Origin: Secundilactobacillus yichangensis
Lineage (GTDB): Bacteria; Bacillota; Bacilli; Lactobacillales; Lactobacillaceae
Assembly (NCBI RefSeq): GCF_016861565.1
Contig: NZ_BOLK01000011.1
Span: 40,661 to 104,660 of the forward strand
Direction: 5' to 3'
DNA: 64,000 nt
Shown here one piece after another: positions 56,038 through 64,000 of the stretch; position 1 is the stretch's first letter; each line of letters starts with the position of its first letter. Below the pieces are notes generated by a model. That model saw only the letters and a list, made by a program, of their open reading frames with translations. It was not told the DNA's origin and searched no databases. A program made the translations under genes and the position numbers.

Positions 56038-57103
56038 GTATGCCTTCCCACAGGCCTAAAAGATAGGTGATTCCTAGCGCACGATCATACAGCCCGTATC
56101 CAGGACGGCCATTTTCGTTCCAAATATTGCGACCATGATCGGGTCGGACATACCCGTCAAAATGGGTGTCATCAAGAGCTTTTAGAATTGCAAACATATC
56201 TAGCGATCCTTCAGACGATTCATGAGCCGATTCACGAAAGTCGCGGGGGTTTTCCTGACTGTGTTTGATATTACGTAGGTGGATAAAGGGAGCTTTACCT
56301 TTGCTGACGAATTCTCTAATGATGTCAGGAACATTATTATCGGGATTTTCGCCGAGGCTGCCAGTACAGATCGTAAAGCCGTTCATTTTTGAAGGGTAGA
56401 GCGATTCGATTTGTCGCATGTCGGCAACGTTTTTGTAGATTCGCGGGAGGCCGAACAATGACATTGGCGGATCATCAGGATGCATTGCCATCTGAACACC
56501 GTATTGCTCGCAGACGGGAATAATGGCGCTAAGGAAGTACTTGAGATTATTTCTTAGCTGTTCTTCATCAACGGTAGAATAAGCCTTGAAAAGCTGTTTT
56601 AAGTGGCTTAAACGTTCTGGTTCCCAGCCTGGTAATTCGAAGTGATTTGATGTTTGAGTAATTTGATCAAATAAGGCTTGAGGATCCTCAGGCAGCGCTG
56701 ACCGTTTAAACTGCATAACGGTAGAACCATCATCCAACGGGAAGTGCAGGTCTGTTCTGATCCAGTCAAAAATCGGCATAAAGTTATAGCAAATGACTTT
56801 TACACCATTTGCTGCCAGGTTTTTAATTGTTTGACAATAGTTTTCGATATAACGGTCACGGCTAGGTAAGCCAATTTTAATATCATCGTGGATGTTTACT
56901 GATTCGACGACTTCAAACTTAAAACCAGCCTGATTTATCTGGGCCTTAAGCGCTTGTATGGCCTCAGTAGGCCACACATCACCAACTGGTATGTCTGACA
57001 GCATGCCCACGATTTGGTGGGTCATGGGGATTTGTTTTATTTGAGCAAGCGTAACGTTATCGTGTGGTCCAAACCACCGAAAACCCATATTAAGTTGTGA
57101 CAA
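56021..57103 (-). CDS. uxuA: Mannonate dehydratase
   Basis: A 360-residue TIM-barrel enzyme dehydrating D-mannonate to 2-keto-3-deoxygluconate. MGFRWFGPHDNVTLAQIKQI at the start, VICYNFMPIFDW and MHPDDPP (metal ligands) are conserved, and VRPDHGR closes the site. Start is TTG 57103, seven bases after AGGAGG. It is transcribed towards kdgK although it acts one step before it. Confidence 0.95.
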   Translation of the reverse strand: MSQLNMGFRWFGPHDNVTLAQIKQIPMTHQIVGMLSDIPVGDVWPTEAIQALKAQINQAGFKFEVVESVNIHDDIKIGLPSRDRYIENYCQTIKNLAANGVKVICYNFMPIFDWIRTDLHFPLDDGSTVMQFKRSALPEDPQALFDQITQTSNHFELPGWEPERLSHLKQLFKAYSTVDEEQLRNNLKYFLSAIIPVCEQYGVQMAMHPDDPPMSLFGLPRIYKNVADMRQIESLYPSKMNGFTICTGSLGENPDNNVPDIIREFVSKGKAPFIHLRNIKHSQENPRDFRESAHESSEGSLDMFAILKALDDTHFDGYVRPDHGRNIWNENGRPGYGLYDRALGITYLLGLWEGIQKARH

Positions 57104-57535
57104 AATAAAGCCTCCTAAGTCTTAGAGTGCGTTAAAAGTTTAACATAGTTCAGCAACTGGTTAAACAGTCTATCGGGATCCTGAATGAACGGGGTGACGA
57201 CTGCTGCTTATGCAGTTGATTTGCACATTAATGTTATCGTGAACATTAATAATAATATATATCTTTTTGAATAAGCTGATTTAGGCTAAATAAACCATTA
57301 TTAAAGTTAAAAATGTTCAGGATAAAATTATTTTTAAAAATATTTTAATGCGTATAAACACCTAAAAACAGGCAATTATAAGAAACTAAAAAAGTATTTT
57401 TTAAATAAATGACGAAAATGTTGTCATAAAATATTCACGTGTGCAGAAAAATGTGCTATCATTAATCTTGATCTTAGGAAAGCGCTTTCCAAACAAGGTT
57501 AATGTGTATGTTAAGTCAGTTTAGGAGGTTGTGTT
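57104..57535. promoter_or_regulatory. uxuA/uxuT divergent region with cre site
   Basis: GGAAAGCGCTTTCC at 57477-57490 is a perfect 14-bp palindrome of cre type, downstream of TTCACG (57434) / TATCAT (57457) promoter elements for the symporter. An inverted repeat GTTTAAC...GTTAAAC around 57135-57163 lies in the uxuA promoter area. The central part is AT-rich with nothing recognised. Confidence 0.6.
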
Positions 57536-58984
57536 ATGAGTGAGTCAACTGTTAAGAAATCATCGGACAGTACCGGGACCGAAACCGGTATGATGAATGA
57601 TTCTTCTAAGCGGATTCCAACACGTGAAAAGGTTGCTTATGGTTTCGGGGACTTTGGTAACGGCTTCATGTTTGACTTAGGTCAAGCCTATCTAACAAAG
57701 TTTTGGATTGATGCATGTGGTATTGGGGCAGGCGCTGTTGCAGGAATTTTCGCCTTTACCAAAATATTTGATGCATTTATGGATCCAATTGCTGGTTCAT
57801 TTATTGATAACCGAAAAAATATCAGCTCACGTGGGAAGTTTCGCCCGGTAATGATGATATCAGCTATTATACTTGGCATTATGACGATTGTGACATTCAC
57901 GATGCCAAACGGTTTATCAATGACCCAGAAAATCATCTACGCTTATGCCGCTTATATGATTTGGGGCGTCGCCTATTCATTTACCAATGATCCGTACGGG
58001 TCGCTAGCTTCTGTAATGTCACGTAATTCTCAAGACAGAAGCTTTATGGCGACGACGCGTCAAGTTGGTTCGGTTGGTGCTCAATTTATAGCGGGTGTTG
58101 CATTTATCCCGCTGATGGGCTTGTTCAGTGAAGGTCACGAAACTCACGGCTACTTCATTGCCGCTGCAATCTTCGCTGTTATCGGTGTCTGCATGTTCGC
58201 CGTTTGTTACTTTGGAACGCGTGAAAATGTTAAGGTTCACCGTAATAAAGGTGCTCAAAAGGAAGGTTTCAAGGATTATCTCCGGGTTATCTTCCGTAAT
58301 GGTCCATTAGGCGCATTGATTTTGATGACGCTGTTTACCATTTCGGCTATGAACACTAACAACCAGATGATGGTTTTCTACGCACAATATAATTTAGGCA
58401 ACATTGGCCTACAACCAGTTATCAACGCCATTATGATGGGCTGCTCAATCGTCGGGGTCTTTATGATTCCTACCTTAACCAAGCATTTTGGTCAAAAGAA
58501 GACCGCACTTGTCAGCTTTGGTGTTGGGGCAGTTGCAAACATTGCAAACTACTTTTTACCATCAAATGTTTTCACGTTTATTCTGCTGGTTACTATTGGT
58601 TACACTGCATTGGCCATTCCTAATGGGATTACTTGGGCGATGGTTTCAAACGCGATTGACTATGGTGAATGGCACTCTGGTATTCGTAAAGAAGCGATTA
58701 CCTACGCTGCCTTTAATTTCTCCCGTAAGATTGCGCAATCACTCGCTGCTTTAGTCAGTGCTGGTGTTCTGGCTTTAACGGGTTACGTTGCTAATGCACA
58801 TCAAACTCCAGGAGCATTAAACGGGATCAAAGCCGCGATGACGCTCTATCCAGGTATTTGTTTGATTCTTGCAGCCGTTGTCATAGGCATATTCTATAAG
58901 CTTGATGATGACAACTTTGCCAAGATTGCCGATGATCTTGATCACGGTAAGTGGGAACACGGCACGATTGGTGAAGATAATTAA
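57536..58984 (+). CDS. uxuT: GPH-family hexuronide/uronate:cation symporter
   Basis: A 482-residue 12-helix transporter of the glycoside-pentoside-hexuronide family. REKVAYGFGDFGNGFMFDL and FDAFMDPIAGSFIDN are family signatures. A 30-residue hydrophilic N-terminal tail is present. It leads the uxaE-uxaC operon and probably imports glucuronate or galacturonate with H+ or Na+. AGGAGG precedes ATG 57536. Confidence 0.87.
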   Translation: MSESTVKKSSDSTGTETGMMNDSSKRIPTREKVAYGFGDFGNGFMFDLGQAYLTKFWIDACGIGAGAVAGIFAFTKIFDAFMDPIAGSFIDNRKNISSRGKFRPVMMISAIILGIMTIVTFTMPNGLSMTQKIIYAYAAYMIWGVAYSFTNDPYGSLASVMSRNSQDRSFMATTRQVGSVGAQFIAGVAFIPLMGLFSEGHETHGYFIAAAIFAVIGVCMFAVCYFGTRENVKVHRNKGAQKEGFKDYLRVIFRNGPLGALILMTLFTISAMNTNNQMMVFYAQYNLGNIGLQPVINAIMMGCSIVGVFMIPTLTKHFGQKKTALVSFGVGAVANIANYFLPSNVFTFILLVTIGYTALAIPNGITWAMVSNAIDYGEWHSGIRKEAITYAAFNFSRKIAQSLAALVSAGVLALTGYVANAHQTPGALNGIKAAMTLYPGICLILAAVVIGIFYKLDDDNFAKIADDLDHGKWEHGTIGEDN

Positions 58985-59022
58985 TTTGTTTTTGAACCTA
59001 TAAAAATTTGGAGGCTTTTACA

Positions 59023-60618
59023 ATGGATTTAGAGAAATTGTTACAGGATGTTCACGAGATCTTTGATAAAAACGGTGATTATTCAGACTTAAGCGATAAG
59101 GCCATTTACGCCCCTTCAATCCAAGTAGATCGTCGTAACGTTTACTTCATTCTGCACAACACAAATGAAAAGGGATACATCGTAAAGAATTTAGTTGTTT
59201 ACGAAAACCGGCTGACTGCTAGCGATTTTGAAGCTAAGGAAAGCCTTGATGACAAGGATTCTACATTATTAGTTGGTGATTTGAACGAACATAATAACGA
59301 TGCTTTAGCTAAAAGATTCCAGTGGATGCGGCCAACCTCTCGTCGTAACTATAAGTACACCTTTGGGTTAGGCGACCGTCTAGGTACTGCTTCAAACGCC
59401 CATTTGCGTTTGTTTAAGGGCCGTGGCATCATGCCTGTTTTGGCTCAACAGTCTATTCGTGAATTAACTTTGATGCACCGTACTAACACCGACGTTTTCC
59501 AATCAGCTTCATGGGCTGTATTTGAAGAAGGTTTCACTTACGGCTGGGGCGCTGATGGTGATCACGTTAAGACGCCATACGAAGTTGACTATGCCGTTAA
59601 GATTGGCTGCTCAATGATCACTTTGGATTGCACCGAAGAAATTCATAACGATGTTGTTAACTTGGATGAAGCTGAATTGGACAAGCGCTTCAACTCATTG
59701 GATCCAGACCAAATCAAATACTTTAACGATACTTATTTGAACAAGGACTTTGAAGTCGCTGACGGCGTTAAGGTTCACTTCACTAAGAAAGACGTTGAAG
59801 AATCAGTTTTAACCTTCTATGACGCCATTCTATTTGCTGCTGGCATTTACACTAAGTTTGTTGTTCCATATAACTTGGACTTTGAAATTTCAATGGATGA
59901 AACGCCTTATCAAACCACGCCAGAAAACCACTTCTTCTTTGCTAATGAATTAAATCGTCGCAACATCACACCAACGACCATGGCACCTCGCTTCTACGGT
60001 GAATTCCAGAAAGCCATTGACTACATTGGTGATACTGATCGTTTCGAACGTGAATATGTGGTTCATGAATCAATCGCCGAGCATTTTGGCTACAAACTCA
60101 GTATTCACTCAGGTTCAGATAAGCTCTCCGTTTACGAAATCATTGGCCGCTTATCCAAGAAGCATGGCTGGCACGTTAAGACAGCCGGCACTAACTGGTT
60201 GGAAGCTCTGCGTGTCGTTGCACACAAGGATCCAGACTTCATGCTTGAACTGTACAAGTTCTCTTACGAAAACCTTGATGATGTTAAAGCCTTCTACGTC
60301 TTTAACGCGCAAACCGATGGTACTGCACCTAAGCCAGAAGATATGAACAAGGATAACGTGATGGATCTGCTGGATAACGATGATGCCCGTCAGGTATTGC
60401 ACACAATGTACGGTTCAATTATGAATTTGAAGAAGAACTACCACTATGTCTACCGTGATAAGCTTTGGGACATCTTATTGAAGAACCAGGCTCTCTACGA
60501 CAAGTACTTGAACATTCATATTGCTGAGCACTTGGACTTATTGCAAGGTGTTGTTAAGACCAAGGCTGAAGCACTTGAAAAGAACGAACCTAAGACTGAT
60601 ATTTCAAAGAACTATTAA
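59023..60618 (+). CDS. uxaE: Tagaturonate epimerase family protein
   Basis: A 531-residue protein resembling UxaE, which epimerises D-tagaturonate to D-fructuronate in Thermotoga-type galacturonate pathways. Seen are FGLGDRLGTASNAHLRLFKG, FTYGWGADGDHVKTP, FSIHSGSDK-type LSIHSGSDKLSVYEIIG and HVKTAGTNWLEALRVV, consistent with a metal-dependent TIM barrel. Its place between a uronate symporter and uxaC supports the assignment. ATG 59023 follows TTGGAGG. It would let galacturonate enter the glucuronate branch. Confidence 0.8.
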   Translation: MDLEKLLQDVHEIFDKNGDYSDLSDKAIYAPSIQVDRRNVYFILHNTNEKGYIVKNLVVYENRLTASDFEAKESLDDKDSTLLVGDLNEHNNDALAKRFQWMRPTSRRNYKYTFGLGDRLGTASNAHLRLFKGRGIMPVLAQQSIRELTLMHRTNTDVFQSASWAVFEEGFTYGWGADGDHVKTPYEVDYAVKIGCSMITLDCTEEIHNDVVNLDEAELDKRFNSLDPDQIKYFNDTYLNKDFEVADGVKVHFTKKDVEESVLTFYDAILFAAGIYTKFVVPYNLDFEISMDETPYQTTPENHFFFANELNRRNITPTTMAPRFYGEFQKAIDYIGDTDRFEREYVVHESIAEHFGYKLSIHSGSDKLSVYEIIGRLSKKHGWHVKTAGTNWLEALRVVAHKDPDFMLELYKFSYENLDDVKAFYVFNAQTDGTAPKPEDMNKDNVMDLLDNDDARQVLHTMYGSIMNLKKNYHYVYRDKLWDILLKNQALYDKYLNIHIAEHLDLLQGVVKTKAEALEKNEPKTDISKNY

Positions 60619-60638
60619 TGATGCGGAGGAATAGGTAA

Positions 60639-62057
60639 ATGGTACTATTAGATGACGATTTCCTGCTTGGCAATCAAACCGCTAAGACACTCTTTAACAA
60701 GTACGCTAAGGATATGCCGATCATTGATTTTCATTGTCATTTAAACCCAGAGGAAATTTACGAGAATAAAAATTACCCTAATATCACAAGAATTTGGCTC
60801 AACGAAGGCACATACGGGGACCATTATAAGTGGCGCTTGATGCGTGCTAACAGTGTGCCAGAAGAGCTTATCACTGGTGATGGTGACGAATACCAGAAGT
60901 TCTTGGCATGGGCTGATACCATTGAAAAGTCATATGGTAACCCGCTATATGAATGGACTCACCTAGAATTGAAGCGGTTCTTCCATATTGATGATGTCTT
61001 TACCAGAAAGAGTGCACCGGCTATCTGGAAGAAAGCTAACGAGCTTCTTCAGACAGATGACTTTAAGCCACGCAATCTGATTAAGAACATGAACGTTAAA
61101 GTAGTCTGCACAACTGACGATCCTGCTTCTGATTTACACTATCACAAACTATTGAAGAAGGACGAAGCTGAAAATAGCTTTAAGACGTTGCCAGCAATGC
61201 GTCCTGATAAGTTGATTCAAATTGAAAGTGATGGTTATGGAGACTATCTTAACCAATTAGCTGAGGTTTCAGGCGTTAAGATTAACTCCTTTAAGGATAT
61301 TATCGCAGCACTTGACCAACGGTTTGAATTCTTTAACGAAATGGGCGGTCGGCTGTCTGACCATTCATTGCTAACGTATCATTTTGCTGAAGCAACGGAT
61401 GCTGAACTCGATGCAATTGTTAAAAAAGCGGTTGCTAATCAAGAATTGACACCTAAAGAGCATGATCAATACCTTACCATGCTGTTAGAGAACTTGATGC
61501 ATTTGAACACCAAGTACAACTGGACCATGCAGTTCCATATCAATTCGATTCGTGATTTGAACCGGCCAATGTATGCTAAATTAGGACCGGATACAGGTTA
61601 TGATGCCGTTGGTACTCAACCGGATATTGTGGCGCACATCCAAAAATTATATACGAAGATGCAAGATTCTCACGATATCCCAAAGACCATTTTCTATTCA
61701 TTGAATCCAAATGACTGGATGCAGTTAGCTACTTTAATGGGCTGTTTCCAAGAAGGCGGCAAGCAGCGGTTACAACTCGGTGCTGGCTGGTGGTTCAATG
61801 ATACTGCTGAAGGTATGAACGAACAGTTAAGAATTTTTGCTCAAGAAAGTCTGTTACCTAACTTTGTCGGGATGCTGACTGATTCACGGAGCTTCTTATC
61901 CTATCCAAGACACGAATACTTCCGTCGGGTATTGTGTAACTTCTATGGGAACCTCGTCGAAGAGGGCCGTGTACCAGATGATGAAGAATCTCTTGGCAAG
62001 ATTATCCAAGATATTTCTTACAACAATGCTTACCATTACTTTGGCTTTTTCGATTAA
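60639..62057 (+). CDS. uxaC: Glucuronate/galacturonate isomerase
   Basis: A 472-residue uronate isomerase of the amidohydrolase superfamily. The metal-binding HCHLNPEEI near residue 30, the [15 protein letters not shown] segment and [21 protein letters not shown] are conserved. It converts glucuronate to fructuronate and galacturonate to tagaturonate. GCGGAGG precedes ATG 60639, 20 bases after uxaE. Confidence 0.95.
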   Translation: MVLLDDDFLLGNQTAKTLFNKYAKDMPIIDFHCHLNPEEIYENKNYPNITRIWLNEGTYGDHYKWRLMRANSVPEELITGDGDEYQKFLAWADTIEKSYGNPLYEWTHLELKRFFHIDDVFTRKSAPAIWKKANELLQTDDFKPRNLIKNMNVKVVCTTDDPASDLHYHKLLKKDEAENSFKTLPAMRPDKLIQIESDGYGDYLNQLAEVSGVKINSFKDIIAALDQRFEFFNEMGGRLSDHSLLTYHFAEATDAELDAIVKKAVANQELTPKEHDQYLTMLLENLMHLNTKYNWTMQFHINSIRDLNRPMYAKLGPDTGYDAVGTQPDIVAHIQKLYTKMQDSHDIPKTIFYSLNPNDWMQLATLMGCFQEGGKQRLQLGAGWWFNDTAEGMNEQLRIFAQESLLPNFVGMLTDSRSFLSYPRHEYFRRVLCNFYGNLVEEGRVPDDEESLGKIIQDISYNNAYHYFGFFD

Positions 62058-62153
62058 CAAAGACACAAGTACACTTTGAAGAATTTACACACACTCCGAG
62101 AAAATATTTTATGCCAGAAATATTAAACGCGTGAAAAATAAAAACCGGGCAGT

Positions 62154-62234
62154 AACTCGGTTAGGTTCCAAAACAACTCAATAGCGACTGATTTCCTGAA
62201 TAATAAGGGACCAGTCGCTATTGAGTTGTTTGGT
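62154..62234. repeat. Long hairpin after uxaC combining two repeat families
   Basis: It starts AACTCGGTTAGGTTCCA like the elements at 19.8, 28.5 and 33.6 kb. Its stem CCAAAACAACTCAATAGCGA / ...TCGCTATTGAGTTGTTTGG shares the core ATAGCGACTGATTTCC with the hairpin at 25746. Confidence 0.75.
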
Positions 62235-62407
62235 TAAAAATAGTATTATGCCCCGGTCTTTCTATGTTTTCAATTATTAGTCTGATAATTAGAGAAAGGT
62301 TAAATTAATCGTACCCGCTAGAAGTGCTTTGGGGTAAAATGAAAGGTAATAGATTTAAGTGTAGACGTGAAAACTTAAAACTGTACAACAGGGAGATGAT
62401 TAGGCTC

Positions 62408-63424
62408 GTGGAAAATATTACCATTATGACAATTGCTAAAATAGCGCATGTTTCCCATACGACGGTGTCACGGGCTTTAAACGATAGTCCACTTGTTAAG
62501 GAAAAAACCAAGCAAAGAATTCGCCAGATTGCTGATGAAATGGGTTATGTTCCCAATTTAAATGCGAAAGGATTAGTTAAAAATCAATCGTTTTTGATTG
62601 GAATCTTCTTTTCGGAAATGAAAACTGGGACCTCACCAAGTTTTTTGGTTGATGTCATGAATAAAGCTCGAGAGTCTTTACCGAAGGGGTACATCATCTC
62701 TGTTGATAGTATGGATAATTATAGCGAACAAGCTTTACCGACTAACCGGTACGATGGCGTAATTGTTGTTAGCCAGTCAACGGATGATGATGATTTCATT
62801 GAAACTTTAGCCAGCCAGCAAGTGCCATTGGTGGTCCTTAATCGAAAACTGGAACGAGACGATGTGGTGAACTACGCGACGGATGATTATCTCGGTGCGC
62901 AAATGTTACTACGGTATGCTGTTCGAATGGGGCATAAAAAGTTTGGTATTATCGAAGGGCAATCGAGATTTATATCATCACTTGAACGTCGAAGGGCCTT
63001 TAATGACGTTATGGCAGAGAATCATTTCGAGGTTTTACCTGATCACATTAAGAATGGAAATTATCTGCCCGAAAGCGGCTATTTAGCAATGAAAGAAATG
63101 CTGACGGTTTCACAGGCGCCAACCTGTGTCTTTGTTGCCAACGATGATATGGCAATCGGCGCTATCCGGGCTTGCAACGATCTTGGTTATCGCGTTCCAG
63201 AGGATATTTCAATTTTGGGATTTGATGATATGGGTTATACTAAGTACTTAGTACCAAGGTTAACAACCGTTAGTAAACCTACTCCCACACTGGTTGAGAC
63301 GGGTGTATCAGCATTGACAAAACTTTTAAAAGACGTTCCAGTTTCTACACCTAAGCGTGTTTTCCCCCCTACATTAGTGATTCGAGACTCTGTTAAGAAC
63401 TTGCGCAATGAAACACAATCTTAG
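62408..63424 (+). CDS. LacI-family regulator of the uronate cluster (KdgR-like)
   Basis: A 338-residue LacI/GalR regulator. The HTH is MTIAKIAHVSHTTVSRALND, and the effector domain ends with GFDDMGYTKYLVPRLTTV. It follows uxaC after the hairpin element and is probably transcribed separately. It may bind a KDG-type inducer. Start is uncertain: GTG 62408 lies 12 bases after GGGAG; ATG 62396 abuts that element; ATG 62426 would begin exactly at the HTH. Confidence 0.82.
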   Translation: MENITIMTIAKIAHVSHTTVSRALNDSPLVKEKTKQRIRQIADEMGYVPNLNAKGLVKNQSFLIGIFFSEMKTGTSPSFLVDVMNKARESLPKGYIISVDSMDNYSEQALPTNRYDGVIVVSQSTDDDDFIETLASQQVPLVVLNRKLERDDVVNYATDDYLGAQMLLRYAVRMGHKKFGIIEGQSRFISSLERRRAFNDVMAENHFEVLPDHIKNGNYLPESGYLAMKEMLTVSQAPTCVFVANDDMAIGAIRACNDLGYRVPEDISILGFDDMGYTKYLVPRLTTVSKPTPTLVETGVSALTKLLKDVPVSTPKRVFPPTLVIRDSVKNLRNETQS

Positions 63425-63460
63425 TTTCTTTCAAGAAAACGTTTTAATTATGAAAAAGTG

Positions 63461-63488
63461 TTGCATTATTTTCATTACATGCTAGTAT
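63461..63488 (+). promoter_or_regulatory. Promoter of the small membrane protein gene
   Basis: TTGCAT (63461-63466), 16 bp, TAGTAT (63483-63488), preceded by a cre-like GAAAACGTTTTA (about 63435-63446). Confidence 0.5.
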
Positions 63489-63534
63489 ATGAGTTGTCGA
63501 AAAGAGAGAAAGTTGCTATTAGGAGGCATACATC

Positions 63535-63762
63535 ATGATTAACTCATATACAAATGTTAAAAGTAACCACACTGCAGTAACCCCAGAGGTTACTCGTCCA
63601 GAAGGGGCAAGTAAGTTTGTCCGTAATTTAAGTGCAGTATTAATCAGTGTCATTGTATTAGGTAGCTTAATCCTTGGTGGATTATCAGCTTCTAACGACG
63701 GCAGTGCATTAGCACAAGCATTTGTTCAAACCACTACTGCTACTGCAACTTCAACAAAGTAA
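63535..63762 (+). CDS. Small uncharacterised single-pass membrane protein
   Basis: A 75-residue protein: polar N-terminal 30 residues, one membrane helix at about 33-50 (SAVLISVIVLGSLILGGL), then a short Ala/Thr-rich tail ending TTTATATSTK. No Gly-Gly leader or bacteriocin motif is seen. A perfect AGGAGG ten bases before ATG 63535, a promoter and a terminator show that it is a real gene. Function unknown. Confidence 0.75.
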   Translation: MINSYTNVKSNHTAVTPEVTRPEGASKFVRNLSAVLISVIVLGSLILGGLSASNDGSALAQAFVQTTTATATSTK

Positions 63763-63783
63763 TTTTGAAATAAACAAAAAAGA

Positions 63784-63856
63784 GGCTGTGACATAAGTCT
63801 CTTAATTCAAAAGCAGGTAGTTAAAAATCCAAGGATTTTTAACTACCTGCTTTTTT
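63784..63856 (+). terminator. Terminator with repeat-like left flank
   Basis: AAGCAGGTAGTTAAAAATCC and GGATTTTTAACTACCTGCTT form a perfect stem (63811-63852) with T6. The preceding GGCTGTGACATAAGTCT resembles the reverse complement of the right end of the 230-bp repeats. Confidence 0.88.
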
Positions 63857-64000
63857 CTACCATAAGTCAAGTATGAAGCGACCTACGAGATGAATTTATT
63901 TTGATAATGTGTCGAAAATAGCGCACACTAAATAAGCCTTAGGCTTGTCTGATTTTTTAGATAATGGTACTCTATCTTTGATTAATGACGAGCTAAACAG
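63857..64000. other. Right-end stretch without recognised gene
   Basis: AT-rich sequence with a small AAGCCTTAGGCTT palindrome near 63934. No reading frame of interest is visible before the window ends. Confidence 0.4.

Overview
The window reads as chromosomal DNA of a lactic acid bacterium of the family Lactobacillaceae. The support is low-to-mid GC with AGGAGG-type ribosome sites, many TTG and GTG starts, a zinc-independent S14, relP, a soluble cytosolic fumarate reductase, pepD, usp next to mntH, a lactobacillus-style hexuronate cluster and CcpA-type cre sites. There is no rRNA, tRNA, phage, transposase or CRISPR array. Species is not assigned.

Layout. 1-5.3 kb: end of a compatible-solute ABC transporter (permease fused to binding protein), Nramp transporter mntH-1, a TetR regulator, a TSUP exporter and a LysE-type exporter with a long structured leader. 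5.4-22 kb: a metal-homeostasis block. It holds a Zn/Cd P1B ATPase divergent from a cysteine-free SmtB-type ArsR sensor, a two-cop-box promoter driving a cupredoxin and a Cu ATPase, a large P2-type ATPase divergent from mntH-2/usp, a fourth P-type ATPase with an SPC motif, and a small orphan protein. NhaC, dipeptidase PepD and a YitT protein are interspersed. 22-25.6 kb: FMN riboswitch and complete ribD-ribE-ribBA-ribH. 25.9-33.6 kb: relP, a short-chain-dehydrogenase remnant, cfa, a PP2C-like protein, rpsN with a Zur-like box, a TPP riboswitch with cytX, apbE, an unexplained minus-strand transcript carrying a TGA-interrupted small ORF, and a GNAT. 33.6-41.5 kb: gdhA, a membrane protein, an alpha-glucosidase/MFS/MalR-type locus behind a 30-bp palindromic operator, and a lipoprotein. 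41.6-47.8 kb: fumC-frd-DASS transporter (malate/fumarate to succinate), a LysR regulator and a Doc-like/AbrB-like pair whose Fic motif is degenerate. 48-52.5 kb: leuABCD behind a leucine-rich leader peptide and attenuator; LeuA lacks its regulatory domain. 52.5-63.4 kb: hexuronate catabolism (GntR regulator, FGGY kinase, kdgK, uxuA, GPH symporter, uxaE, uxaC, LacI regulator). The end holds a small membrane protein.

How the parts connect. The metal ATPases and Nramp paralogues appear to be under separate sensors (ArsR-alpha5, CopY-type, DtxR/MntR-like boxes, TetR). The flavin operon and apbE could supply the flavoprotein fumarate reductase. The uronate genes convert glucuronate and galacturonate to KDPG, but fructuronate reductase and KDPG aldolase are not in the window. 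Several intergenic regions carry related long-hairpin repeats (19.8, 28.5, 33.6, 62.2 kb, and a second core shared by 25.7 and 62.2 kb). Two parS-like 16-mers (13.3 and 25.9 kb) hint at proximity to the replication origin.
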